From the NCBI GenBank assembly GCA_963848175.1, contig CAWKCO010000003.1, forward strand, positions 620,001 through 684,000: 64,000 nucleotides of DNA. Reading direction: 5' to 3'. The DNA comes from JAMZMI01 sp963848175. Lineage in GTDB: Bacteria > Bacteroidota > Bacteroidia > Cytophagales > Cyclobacteriaceae. The position numbers and the translations under genes are program-made. Shown here piece by piece: positions 57,045 through 64,000 of the stretch (positions within the stretch are counted from its first letter, which is position 1; each line of letters opens with the position of its first letter). Below the pieces are notes generated by a model, which saw nothing but the letters and a program-made list of their open reading frames with translations, had not been told where the DNA came from and did no database searches.

Positions 57045-57581
57045 TTGATAGGAGTTGATATCATTGATCACGAGGATTCCCTGCTCAGAAAGAGAGATGA
57101 GCGCAGCTTTCGTCTCATAAGAAACGAGCGAGATCATCATTCTGAAAGCGATTTGAACCAGGAGCAGTTGTTTTGGCTTTATTGGGTGGCTAAAGAGGCG
57201 ATATACAAAGCCAAGCGAGAGCGAGTTAGGTTTGATCCTAAAAAGATCGAAGTGAAGCTAGTGAGAGAGGAAAGTGGTTGGGCTTTCATTTCTGAAAATA
57301 TCCAGGGCATTCTAGAACAAAATTCTCTTTTTACCTTTGGTATATGTGCCGTGGAGGGATGCGATATGAGAACACTGAACTACGATATTTTTGATTGTAG
57401 TCAAATGGATCAATCAGCTAGTGTTCGCAATCAAATGGTGCTTTCTCTTCAAGAGAAAGGTAAAAAAGAAGTCTCCATGACTAAGGACGCCAAAGAACTG
57501 CCGGTGGTGTTGTATGATGGAGAGCCTCACTTGGCCACATTCACTCATCATCACCGTCTGATGGCCTATATCTGCGAGTAG
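57045..57581 (+). CDS. 4'-phosphopantetheinyl transferase, AcpS-like
   Basis: A 178-aa protein with the metal-binding IGVDIIDHEDSL at the N-terminus and WVAKEAIYK later (conserved KEA), the two signature regions of phosphopantetheinyl transferases. It would activate the ACP encoded just upstream. The start as read is TTG at 57045. An ATG at 57034 would join (MNRK-LIGVD) if one A had been lost. The C-terminal third is not typical of AcpS. Confidence 0.82.
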   Translation: MIGVDIIDHEDSLLRKRDERSFRLIRNERDHHSESDLNQEQLFWLYWVAKEAIYKAKRERVRFDPKKIEVKLVREESGWAFISENIQGILEQNSLFTFGICAVEGCDMRTLNYDIFDCSQMDQSASVRNQMVLSLQEKGKKEVSMTKDAKELPVVLYDGEPHLATFTHHHRLMAYICE

Positions 57582-57662
57582 GGTCTTCTACATTGGGTCA
57601 AATGTCATTAAATAGACCAAGTCAATTCGTGTTTTTACGCTTATAATTCTTTCCTTTGATAG

Positions 57663-58334
57663 ATGCTCGTCCCGGGAAAAATTGCACTCATATTTTTTAG
57701 CAGATCTTCGGTCTGTGAGGCGAAGCACAAGCGGCTGCTTCCGAGCGTTTCTACTACGAAAAATCAAAAGTTAACAAGCGTTTTAATTCAACAGACGCTC
57801 AAGACTTTAGAAAATGCCCCTTTTGACGTAGTGCATTTCAATGAGTACAATCAATCAGGGGGCAGTTTTGGAGAAAAGATCGCCAATGCTTTTTCTGAGG
57901 TTTTTAATCAGGGCTATGCTGCTGCAATCTGTGTAGGTAACGATACGCCGCAGTTGGCGGAGGTTGATTGGTTTGCTGTTGAGTCGGCTTTGCGAAATGG
58001 CCAGAATGTACTTGGGCCAAATCACCGAAATGGGGCTTATCTGATTGGAATTGCCAAAGATTCTTTCGATGCTAATGCATTTTCGAAACTCAGATGGCAG
58101 ACGGCCAATATTTATCAAGACTTGTTTCGCCACTGCGAAAACTCCTATGTACTAAAGCCTCTACACGATCTCAATCTCTGGGCTGATCTTATTGCGGTTT
58201 TCCCTGTCCTTAAAGCTTTTAAGAAATTTATTTACTCCCTTATTCAAGGAGTCTTTAGGGTGATTGACCTGCCTAAAAGTCCTCAGCTAGTGGTGGTTAG
58301 ATTCAAAAGTCTCAGAGCGCCCCCTTCATTCTAA
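57663..58334 (+). CDS. DUF2064 glycosyltransferase-like protein of arsenosugar biosynthesis
   Basis: A 223-aa protein of the family called arsenosugar-biosynthesis glycosyltransferase (GT-A-like). The usual KTRLA-type N-terminal loop is changed (SVCEAKHKRLLP), but the sugar-nucleotide strand CVGNDTPQL and NGAYLIGI are present. The radical SAM protein ArsS and a peroxidase-like protein follow on the same strand, which supports the pathway. It has an ATG start. Confidence 0.8.
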   Translation: MLVPGKIALIFFSRSSVCEAKHKRLLPSVSTTKNQKLTSVLIQQTLKTLENAPFDVVHFNEYNQSGGSFGEKIANAFSEVFNQGYAAAICVGNDTPQLAEVDWFAVESALRNGQNVLGPNHRNGAYLIGIAKDSFDANAFSKLRWQTANIYQDLFRHCENSYVLKPLHDLNLWADLIAVFPVLKAFKKFIYSLIQGVFRVIDLPKSPQLVVVRFKSLRAPPSF

Positions 58335-58449
58335 TTACATTCTTGCGAGTATTTATTGCGCCGTGTTCAGCGCAGTTTCTTTGCGTGGAAAGGGGTTTTA
58401 CTCTTTTTTCACGCTATCTACATGTATATAATCACAAAAGAATATCACG

Positions 58450-58785
58450 ATGAAAGACACCTATTATAATAGAGAAGACCTCAATAAATTTGGAAATATT
58501 TCAGAATGGCAGAAGGAACTTGGAGATAAGTTCTTTAGCTATTACGGTAGTGTTTTCGAAGAAGGAGCACTTACCAAACGAGAAAAGTCTCTGATAGCCT
58601 TGGCTGTAGCACACGCTATTCAGTGCCCTTATTGCATAGATGCCTATACGGGAGATGCGCTGAAGAAGGGCGTGGATGAAGAGCAGATGATGGAGGCGAT
58701 TCACGTTGCAGCAGCCATACGCGGTGGTGCATCGCTGGTGCATGGTGTGCAAATGATGAATCAGGTGAAAGATAAAATGATGTGA
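58450..58785 (+). CDS. arsenosugar-associated CMD/peroxidase-like protein
   Basis: A 111-aa carboxymuconolactone-decarboxylase-fold protein with the redox pair CPYC (about residues 59-62) and a distal His in EAIHVAAAIRGG. It belongs to the AhpD-like group that accompanies arsS in many genomes. ArsS begins one base after its stop. The role in the pathway is not known. Confidence 0.88.
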   Translation: MKDTYYNREDLNKFGNISEWQKELGDKFFSYYGSVFEEGALTKREKSLIALAVAHAIQCPYCIDAYTGDALKKGVDEEQMMEAIHVAAAIRGGASLVHGVQMMNQVKDKMM

Positions 58786-58786
58786 T

Positions 58787-59833
58787 ATGAGCATGATTCA
58801 ATCTCTCAAAAGACAAAATCATAAACTTTCGGCAACAGAAGCGCAGATAGAGGTGCTTAGCGATCATGCGGCTGTAGGTATTCCCGCTTTCGGTCAAAGG
58901 CTGAAAGAGGTGGGTTTGCTGCCGCTGAAACCAACGACTATCGACATCTTTCAAGTGAATATGGGTAAGATGTGCAATCAGGTGTGCAAACACTGTCATG
59001 TGGATGCAGGGCCGGATCGTAAGGAGATCATGACGCGTGACACCATGCAGCAATGTCTCGATGCGATTGAAGGTACGAATATTAAGACCGTGGACTTGAC
59101 TGGTGGTGCGCCCGAAATGAATCCTGATTTTCGATGGTTTGTCGAGCGTTTGTCTGATATGGGTAAGCAAATAATCGTGCGATGTAACTTGACGATTATT
59201 CTTGCCAATCCGAAGTATAACGATCTACCTGAGTTTTTCGCCAAGCATAAAGTCAATGTAGTATCCTCTCTTCCATACTTCACGGCCAAGCGTACTGATT
59301 CGCAACGAGGGGATGGTGTTTTCGAAAAGTCAATCGAGGCACTAAAAATGCTCAATGCAGTTGGTTACGGACAGGAGGGGAGTGACCTGATATTGGATTT
59401 GGTTTACAACCCTAGCGGAGCTTTTCTTCCTGACGACCAATCTGACCTAGAAGCAGAATTTAAAAAGCGACTCAAGAGTGGTTATGATATAGTGTTCAAT
59501 AACCTTTTCGCTATCACCAATTTACCTGTGAGTCGGTTTTTGGATTACCTGATCAATAGTGAAAACTACGAGCAGTATATGATTGAGCTTTCCAATGCCT
59601 TTAATCCTGTAGCTGCAGCTGGTGTGATGTGTCGCAATACGGTGAGTGTAGGTTGGGATGGATATCTGTATGATTGCGATTTTAATCAGATGCTGGATAT
59701 GAAGCTGGACGAAGTGCCTCATATTTCTGCATTTGATCAGAAGAAACTGCTAGAGAGGTCTATCAAAATCAATCAACACTGCTATGGCTGCACCGCGGGT
59801 GCTGGGTCTAGTTGTGGAGGCGTTACTGCATAG
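58787..59833 (+). CDS. arsS: arsenosugar biosynthesis radical SAM protein ArsS
   Basis: A 348-aa radical SAM enzyme. The 4Fe-4S motif CNQVCKHCHVD is at about residues 64-74. The C-terminal end has further cysteines (CRNTVSVGWDGYLYDCDFNQ, then CYGCTAGAGSSCGG), a SPASM-like pattern. ArsS family members adenosylate dimethylarsenate in the route to arsenosugars. The neighbours (DUF2064 and CMD) are the usual partners. An arsM methyltransferase gene is not in this window. Confidence 0.93.
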   Translation: MSMIQSLKRQNHKLSATEAQIEVLSDHAAVGIPAFGQRLKEVGLLPLKPTTIDIFQVNMGKMCNQVCKHCHVDAGPDRKEIMTRDTMQQCLDAIEGTNIKTVDLTGGAPEMNPDFRWFVERLSDMGKQIIVRCNLTIILANPKYNDLPEFFAKHKVNVVSSLPYFTAKRTDSQRGDGVFEKSIEALKMLNAVGYGQEGSDLILDLVYNPSGAFLPDDQSDLEAEFKKRLKSGYDIVFNNLFAITNLPVSRFLDYLINSENYEQYMIELSNAFNPVAAAGVMCRNTVSVGWDGYLYDCDFNQMLDMKLDEVPHISAFDQKKLLERSIKINQHCYGCTAGAGSSCGGVTA

Positions 59834-60067
59834 TTTGATGGTGAAGATATTGTGTGCTTGAGCACAAGGAGGTTTGTTGGATGCGTCTGGAAGAAGTGAT
59901 TTATGTGTTTTTTTAAATGCTATTTGTCTAAGTGAGGGGCTTTTGCAGTACAATATTTTGTGATATGTCCTGTAAAACAGGATATTTAATGTGTTTATTG
60001 AAAGAATTCGGGATAGTTTTCGAAATAAACGGCTATTGGTTTAATTTACGGGCAAATAAAATTTGGA

Positions 60068-60556
60068 ATGAAGCTCAATTCTCTGCACTTAAAACTAGAC
60101 GAAATCGATCGTAAAATTTTGGACATTCTACAGTCTAATGCCAAAATTACCAATGCTCAACTATCAAAGGATATTGGGTTGTCTCCTGCACCAACATTAG
60201 AACGCGTAAAAAAGCTCGAAAGCTCTGGTATTATCAAGAGTTACCATGCCTTGTTAGATACCGACAAGATTGGCTTGGGAGTGCATACTTTCGTTCAAGT
60301 AACGTTGAAAGGACACAATAAGAAGAATATTGATCACTTTCTCAATGAGATCAATATGATAGATGAAGTGGTGGAGTGTCATCACATCACGGGATCAGGA
60401 GATTTTATTTTGAAGGTGATAGCCAAGGATATTAGCTGCTATCAGAAGATCATGCTGGAGAAAGTCAGTGAGATTGAAGTGGTGGACAGTCTCCAGTCGA
60501 TGGTGATTTTGTCTACATTTAAGAATAGTAAAACCATGCCCATTCCTCAATCATGA
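60068..60556 (+). CDS. Lrp/AsnC-family transcriptional regulator
   Basis: A 162-aa protein. The N-terminal helix-turn-helix (LDEIDRKILDILQSNAKITN...LSKDIGLSPAPTLERVKKLE) is followed by an RAM ligand-binding domain (VQVTLKGHNKK...HHITGSGDFILKV). It is the classical two-domain length. It overlaps the next gene by four bases (ATGA), so the effector may concern the purine/pyrimidine salvage enzyme downstream. Confidence 0.96.
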   Translation: MKLNSLHLKLDEIDRKILDILQSNAKITNAQLSKDIGLSPAPTLERVKKLESSGIIKSYHALLDTDKIGLGVHTFVQVTLKGHNKKNIDHFLNEINMIDEVVECHHITGSGDFILKVIAKDISCYQKIMLEKVSEIEVVDSLQSMVILSTFKNSKTMPIPQS

Positions 60557-61059
60557 TTAGTGCAGAAAATTTGATCATTGATCAGCGCAGAGTGAGTCAG
60601 ATCATTAAGCGAATTGCTTATGAGGTTTATGAAAACAATTTTTCTGAAAAGGAAATTGTTCTGGTGGGTGTGCAGGACAAAGGCTATCAGCTGGCTAGTC
60701 TGATAAGAGATCAGCTCACTCAAATTTCTGATCCAATAAAAATCACTTTAGTTAGTCTGGAAGTTGATAAGAATAACCCATTGGCTTCAGAGGTTCAAAT
60801 GGATATTTCACTTACGAAATTGAAGAAAAAATCGGTGCTCATCGTGGATGATGTCCTGAACTCTGGGCGCACGATGGCGCATTGCCTTACTGCCCTGATG
60901 CAAGCCGAGATCAAGCGCATAGAGACCATCGTATTGGTAGATAGAAGCCACAAACGATTCCCTCTTTTGGCCAACTACAAGGGCTATGAGCTCTCTACCA
61001 CGATAGATGAGCACGTGGATGTTCGTCTCGATAAGGATTTTGGGGTTTACTTGTACTGA
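60553..61059 (+). CDS. phosphoribosyltransferase (PyrR/HPRT-like)
   Basis: A 168-aa type I PRTase fold protein. The PRPP-binding loop SVLIVDDVLNSGRTM lies near residues 94-108. GVQDKGYQLA gives the upstream phosphate-binding loop. The start MISAENLIIDQRRVSQIIKRIAYEVYEN resembles PyrR and HPRT. It could salvage purines or regulate pyrimidine genes; sequence alone does not decide. Confidence 0.9.
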   Translation: MISAENLIIDQRRVSQIIKRIAYEVYENNFSEKEIVLVGVQDKGYQLASLIRDQLTQISDPIKITLVSLEVDKNNPLASEVQMDISLTKLKKKSVLIVDDVLNSGRTMAHCLTALMQAEIKRIETIVLVDRSHKRFPLLANYKGYELSTTIDEHVDVRLDKDFGVYLY

Positions 61060-61160
61060 TGACGTTTAGCGTGGTTTCAAACGCTACGAATTAACAAAAC
61101 CGAATCTCTTGCCTCTCGTGAGTAATAGTAAATTCCTCAGTATTGAGCTATTATTGCCGC

Positions 61161-62405
61161 ATGAATGAGCAAACCATATTAACCATTCTTTTGGTTATCA
61201 TCACATTTGATTTTTTCCTAGAAAGAGGATTGAGTATTTTGAATAATCGAAGTGCTAAAAAGCCCATTCCGCAGGAGTTGTCAGGTATTTATGATCAGGA
61301 GAAATACGAAAAATCCCAAGCCTACCAGCAAGTCAATGCACGCTTTGGTATATGGAGTGCGTCTGTGAGCTTTGTGCTGATGTTTTGCGTACTTTATTTT
61401 GGCTGGTTTGGGCTATTAGATGCGTGGATCAGAACTTTTTCTCCGTTTGAGCCAGTCACTACGCTGATCTTCTTTGCCATTCTATTTGTGGTCTCCGATC
61501 TCATTGGACTGCCCTTTTCTTTGTATCAGACTTTTGTAATAGAAGAGCGCTTTGGTTTTAACAAAACCACCGTTAAAACTTTTGTTTTGGACAAAATCAA
61601 AGGATACGTGCTTGCGATTTTGGTTGGAGGCGTGCTCGTTTCCGTTTTGATCTATTTGATCATGGCTATGGGCAGTAGTTTTTGGATTTATTTCTGGATC
61701 GTTATCACGGTGTTTGTGCTGCTGCTCAATGTGTTTTATACCTCGCTTATTATGCCATTGTTCAATAAGCTGTCCCCCATGAAGGATGGTGATTTGCGTT
61801 CGGCTATTGAGGCTTACAGCGAAAAGGTGGGTTTTCCTTTGAAGAATATTTTCGTGATAGATGGCTCAAAAAGATCAAGCAAGGGCAATGCTTTCTTTTC
61901 AGGATTGGGGAAGAGTAAGAAGGTGGTGCTCTATGATACACTCATTCAAAATCATACGGTGGAAGAGCTTACTGCTGTATTTGCGCATGAGGTAGGGCAT
62001 TATAAAAGGAAGCATATTATTCTTGGGACGGTGATCAGTATTTTGACGATTGGGTTGATGCTCTTTGTGTTGTCACGAATGGTGTTTAACAGCGAGGTTA
62101 GTTATGCTCTGGGCGGACAAATTTCCACCTTGCACCTCAATATGCTGGCTTTTGGGATTTTGTATAGTCCTATATCTACGATACTTGGGCTTTTGAGCAA
62201 TGTCATTAGCAGAAAGAATGAGTATGAGGCGGATGCCTATGCGGTTCATACTTATAGTGGAGAAGCGCTGATTTCGGCACTAAAGAAGCTAAGTAGCGAT
62301 CATCTGTCCAACCTTACTCCGCACCCTGCCTATGTATTTTTTCACTACTCGCACCCTTCGCTCTTGCAGCGCGTGAGGGCAATGCATAAAGAAATGCAGG
62401 CTTGA
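61161..62405 (+). CDS. M48-family integral membrane zinc protease (CAAX protease/Ste24-like)
   Basis: A 414-aa protein with several transmembrane segments and the zinc motif HEVGH (276-280) in VFAHEVGHYKRKH; the distal ligand is probably the Glu in NEYEADAYA. The ATG at 61161 is the start, even though a TTG at 61143 also opens the frame. It may process membrane proteins or lipoproteins. Confidence 0.95.
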   Translation: MNEQTILTILLVIITFDFFLERGLSILNNRSAKKPIPQELSGIYDQEKYEKSQAYQQVNARFGIWSASVSFVLMFCVLYFGWFGLLDAWIRTFSPFEPVTTLIFFAILFVVSDLIGLPFSLYQTFVIEERFGFNKTTVKTFVLDKIKGYVLAILVGGVLVSVLIYLIMAMGSSFWIYFWIVITVFVLLLNVFYTSLIMPLFNKLSPMKDGDLRSAIEAYSEKVGFPLKNIFVIDGSKRSSKGNAFFSGLGKSKKVVLYDTLIQNHTVEELTAVFAHEVGHYKRKHIILGTVISILTIGLMLFVLSRMVFNSEVSYALGGQISTLHLNMLAFGILYSPISTILGLLSNVISRKNEYEADAYAVHTYSGEALISALKKLSSDHLSNLTPHPAYVFFHYSHPSLLQRVRAMHKEMQA

Positions 62406-62555
62406 GTGAGGAATAGTCTGGTTTCAGAAGTAGTTAACGAATAAGGATTCAATTACAGGGTGCTTCTAGCAAGAAAAGTAGGCTTTTATGAGGGGAGGGT
62501 TATACTCCAAAATGGAATTGGGTGTGTGGTAATTTCTAAAAGCAACTGCAAGGAC

Positions 62556-62593
62556 ATAAAAAAAGCCAAATGAGATATTTCATTTGGCTTTTA
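62556..62593 (-). terminator. terminator of the TonB-like gene
   Basis: Palindrome AAAAGCCAAATG (62561-62572) with CATTTGGCTTTT (62581-62592). On the minus strand it is followed by seven T. It may also work for the plus-strand protease gene. Confidence 0.85.
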
Positions 62594-62616
62594 CGCTGTT
62601 CAATTGTTCGTTATAA

Positions 62617-62982
62617 TTAGTCGATAGTGAGTTCGAAATTGATAGGAATTCTTACAGAAGTTGGAATAGTCTTTCCGTCGCTATTTCTAGCTGGAGTGAA
62701 TTTCAAATCTGTGAGTGCTGATGCTACAGCCTCTTTCATTTGAACGCTTGGGTATGTTACAAACTTGTTGTCGGTAACATCTCCCTCTTCATTGATTTGT
62801 AATACAACGATTACTTTTCCTTCAATACCATTTTCGTTAGAAACTTGTGGGTATTTGATTGCGCTGATCACCTCCGTCATATTTGTAGCTTTTGCAGATA
62901 CTACCGCAACAGTAGGATCAGATGCGAAAGCAGTAGTTACGAAGAGTAATGCAACGATTGAGGTTATGGCTAGCTTTTTCAT
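62617..62982 (-). CDS. periplasmic TonB C-terminal-domain protein
   Basis: A 121-aa protein with a signal peptide (SIVALLFVTTAFA) and a TonB_C-like domain (GIEGKVIVVLQINEEGDVTD, then LKFTPARNSDGK). It lacks the N-terminal membrane anchor and proline-rich linker of true TonB, so it is probably a soluble periplasmic protein. Confidence 0.9.
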   Translation of the reverse strand: MKKLAITSIVALLFVTTAFASDPTVAVVSAKATNMTEVISAIKYPQVSNENGIEGKVIVVLQINEEGDVTDNKFVTYPSVQMKEAVASALTDLKFTPARNSDGKTIPTSVRIPINFELTID

Positions 62983-63290
62983 GATTTTATGTATTTGTAG
63001 ATCGGTTAAGATCTTGTGTTATCTTTATTGTGACACCAAGTTATGCAAATGTTATGAGATTAACAATTCCGTAACATTAAGTTTTTGCTTTGAAAGGAGA
63101 TAAAATCGATAAAACAGTCATTATTTAAGTTGAATGCATGTGTGATGACTGTTTTGCTCGATTTAATATTGATAACATTTGGATAATATTGGTCTTGGGT
63201 GACTCGGTATGTTACGAAACGATTAATGAAGTGCTTTTGTGTTTATCATGGGAGGTTGGACTTTGTCTCTTTAGGAAACGGTCAAATTGT

Positions 63291-63320
63291 AAAAAAATCC
63301 TGACCAGGCTTGGTCAGGAT
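63291..63320 (-). terminator. terminator of small-RNA copy B
   Basis: A 9-bp stem TCCTGACCA (63298-63306) with TGGTCAGGA (63311-63319), a 4-nt loop, and seven T on the minus strand. It is unrelated in sequence to the terminator of copy A. Confidence 0.9.
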
Positions 63321-63425
63321 TTACATAGAGGCTATGAGCCTTTTACACGAGAAATTTTTATAACTATCTGATAATAAGCAGCAAACAGCCAATGTTTGTG
63401 TGATTATCAAATGGACTTTATATAA
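63291..63425 (-). ncRNA. candidate small RNA, copy B
   Basis: Bases 63320-63425 (read on the minus strand) match copy A (12715-12820) at 103 of 106 positions. The differences are single substitutions, with no indel. The conserved part stops at the first base of the terminator, as in copy A. It is transcribed, if at all, opposite to the genes at 61-62 kb and in the same direction as the cytochrome peroxidase and the TonB-like gene. Family not recognised. Confidence 0.65.
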
Positions 63426-63487
63426 GTTGATAAGCGGGTGACTTACCCCACTTTATTAATAAGAAATCTTTACTCCATTTATGAGGG

Positions 63488-64000
63488 TTAATAATTGGCT
63501 AGGTTTGAATCTGTTAAGGTTTTCATGAAGGCAATCACTGCCTCAATTTCTGCGTTCGTCAGATTCAATGGTGTTGCGGGAAGGGTTTGATAAGGATTTT
63601 CCAAGCCCAAGCCAACACCTCCACCTTTATTGTAGAATTCCATTACTTCCTCTAGTGTTTGAAAGACACCATTGTGCATATATGGTGCCGTCAGCGTGAT
63701 GTTGCGAACGGTAGCCGTTTTGAAAAAGTACTTTCTTTCATCCACTTGATAGTTGTTGTACATTCCTAAGTCATCGTCCAATGTTGGGTTGTCAAAATCA
63801 GCAGTCTCAGGCACTCCCAGGTTTTCAAACTCGGTTTCGTCATATCTAGGAGGAACAGTGCCGTAAAATGCAGGAGCAAAGTGGCATGTTCCGCAAGCGG
63901 CCTTCCCCATAAATAAATTGAATCCTGTGATCTCTTGTTCAGACAGAGTTTCTTCCAAACCTTGAATATTGCGATCAAATTTGGAGTTGAAAGGAGCTAA
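63488..64000 (-). CDS. cytochrome c peroxidase, C-terminal part (partial)
   Basis: Partial at the window edge: the frame is open to base 64000 (upstream residues LAPFNSKFDRNIQG precede the TTG at 63958), so that TTG is not the start. It contains the C-terminal haem motif CGTCH and the later APYMHNGVFQTLEEVMEFY (axial Met), typical of the MauG/CcpA di-haem peroxidase family. It is a periplasmic electron-accepting enzyme that reduces H2O2. Confidence 0.93.
   Translation of the reverse strand, partial: LAPFNSKFDRNIQGLEETLSEQEITGFNLFMGKAACGTCHFAPAFYGTVPPRYDETEFENLGVPETADFDNPTLDDDLGMYNNYQVDERKYFFKTATVRNITLTAPYMHNGVFQTLEEVMEFYNKGGGVGLGLENPYQTLPATPLNLTNAEIEAVIAFMKTLTDSNLANY

Larger units (their letters stand above)
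62983..63487. other. 505-bp spacer with the second small-RNA copy, no gene
   Basis: The left part is AT-rich and presumably holds the promoter of the TonB-like gene. The small-RNA copy (63291-63425, minus) fills the middle. A 77-codon frame at 63138-63371 overlaps the RNA element and has no protein-like features. Confidence 0.65.

Noticed and set aside
63138..63371. 77-codon reading frame
   Set aside because: Overlaps the conserved RNA element and terminator; no protein-like pattern.

Overview
The window looks like a chromosomal segment of a member of the Bacteroidota, most likely a marine-type Cytophagales bacterium. This is an inference from gene content: a dcw end with a very long FtsZ tail, a TamL-type Omp85 lipoprotein, DUF1573 and MORN proteins, a DUF2064/ArsS arsenosugar set, a serine-palmitoyltransferase-type lipid cluster, and few Shine-Dalgarno sites. 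No rRNA or tRNA gene was seen.

Layout. 1-5.7 kb: the end of the division/cell-wall cluster (murG partial, murC, ftsQ, ftsA, ftsZ), tightly overlapping and closed by a terminator. 5.8-10.6 kb: a decayed gene for a secreted OmpA-like protein, split by an IS21-type element (istA/istB). 11.3-12.9 kb: dnaA, then a candidate small RNA. 12.9-29.2 kb: mostly housekeeping genes (a 904-aa propeller-like envelope protein, CDGSH protein, HolD-like protein, thioesterase, pcm, ribE, LytTR regulator, hemF, tamL, rRNA methyltransferase, pgi, a frameshifted Na+/Ca2+ antiporter, phosphoglucomutase, trpS). 29.3-38.5 kb is accessory DNA: a DUF1573 protein, a type III restriction-modification operon with an ATPase/DUF4276 pair between mod and res, near-identical 46-bp repeats on both sides, and repeat-rich spacers, one with a strictly 20-21 nt periodic array. 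38.5-50.6 kb: a frameshifted M1 peptidase, gyrB, a CoA-binding protein, a MORN protein, glutaryl-CoA dehydrogenase and two frameshifted amidohydrolases. 50.8-57.6 kb: a sphingolipid or sulfonolipid cluster (SPT-type aminotransferase, epimerase/reductase, GNAT-like acyltransferase) joined to its own mini type II fatty-acid synthase (enoyl reductase, dehydratase, ketosynthase, ACP, phosphopantetheinyl transferase). 57.7-59.8 kb: arsenosugar genes. 60-64 kb: Lrp regulator, phosphoribosyltransferase, M48 protease, TonB-like protein, a second copy of the small-RNA element, and a partial di-haem cytochrome c peroxidase.

Most notable. (1) A 106-nt element, 97% identical, occurs in two intergenic spacers 50 kb apart. 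Each copy is followed by a different strong terminator, the pattern expected of a duplicated small RNA. (2) A nine-copy TYCTGA array with a 20.5-nt period lies directly behind a gene of unknown function. (3) An ATPase/TOPRIM-like pair is embedded in a type III R-M operon. (4) Six otherwise healthy genes are broken by seven +1 insertions, and none by a clear deletion. This points to either assembly errors or a mutational bias, so the affected genes should be read as intact-but-unverified.
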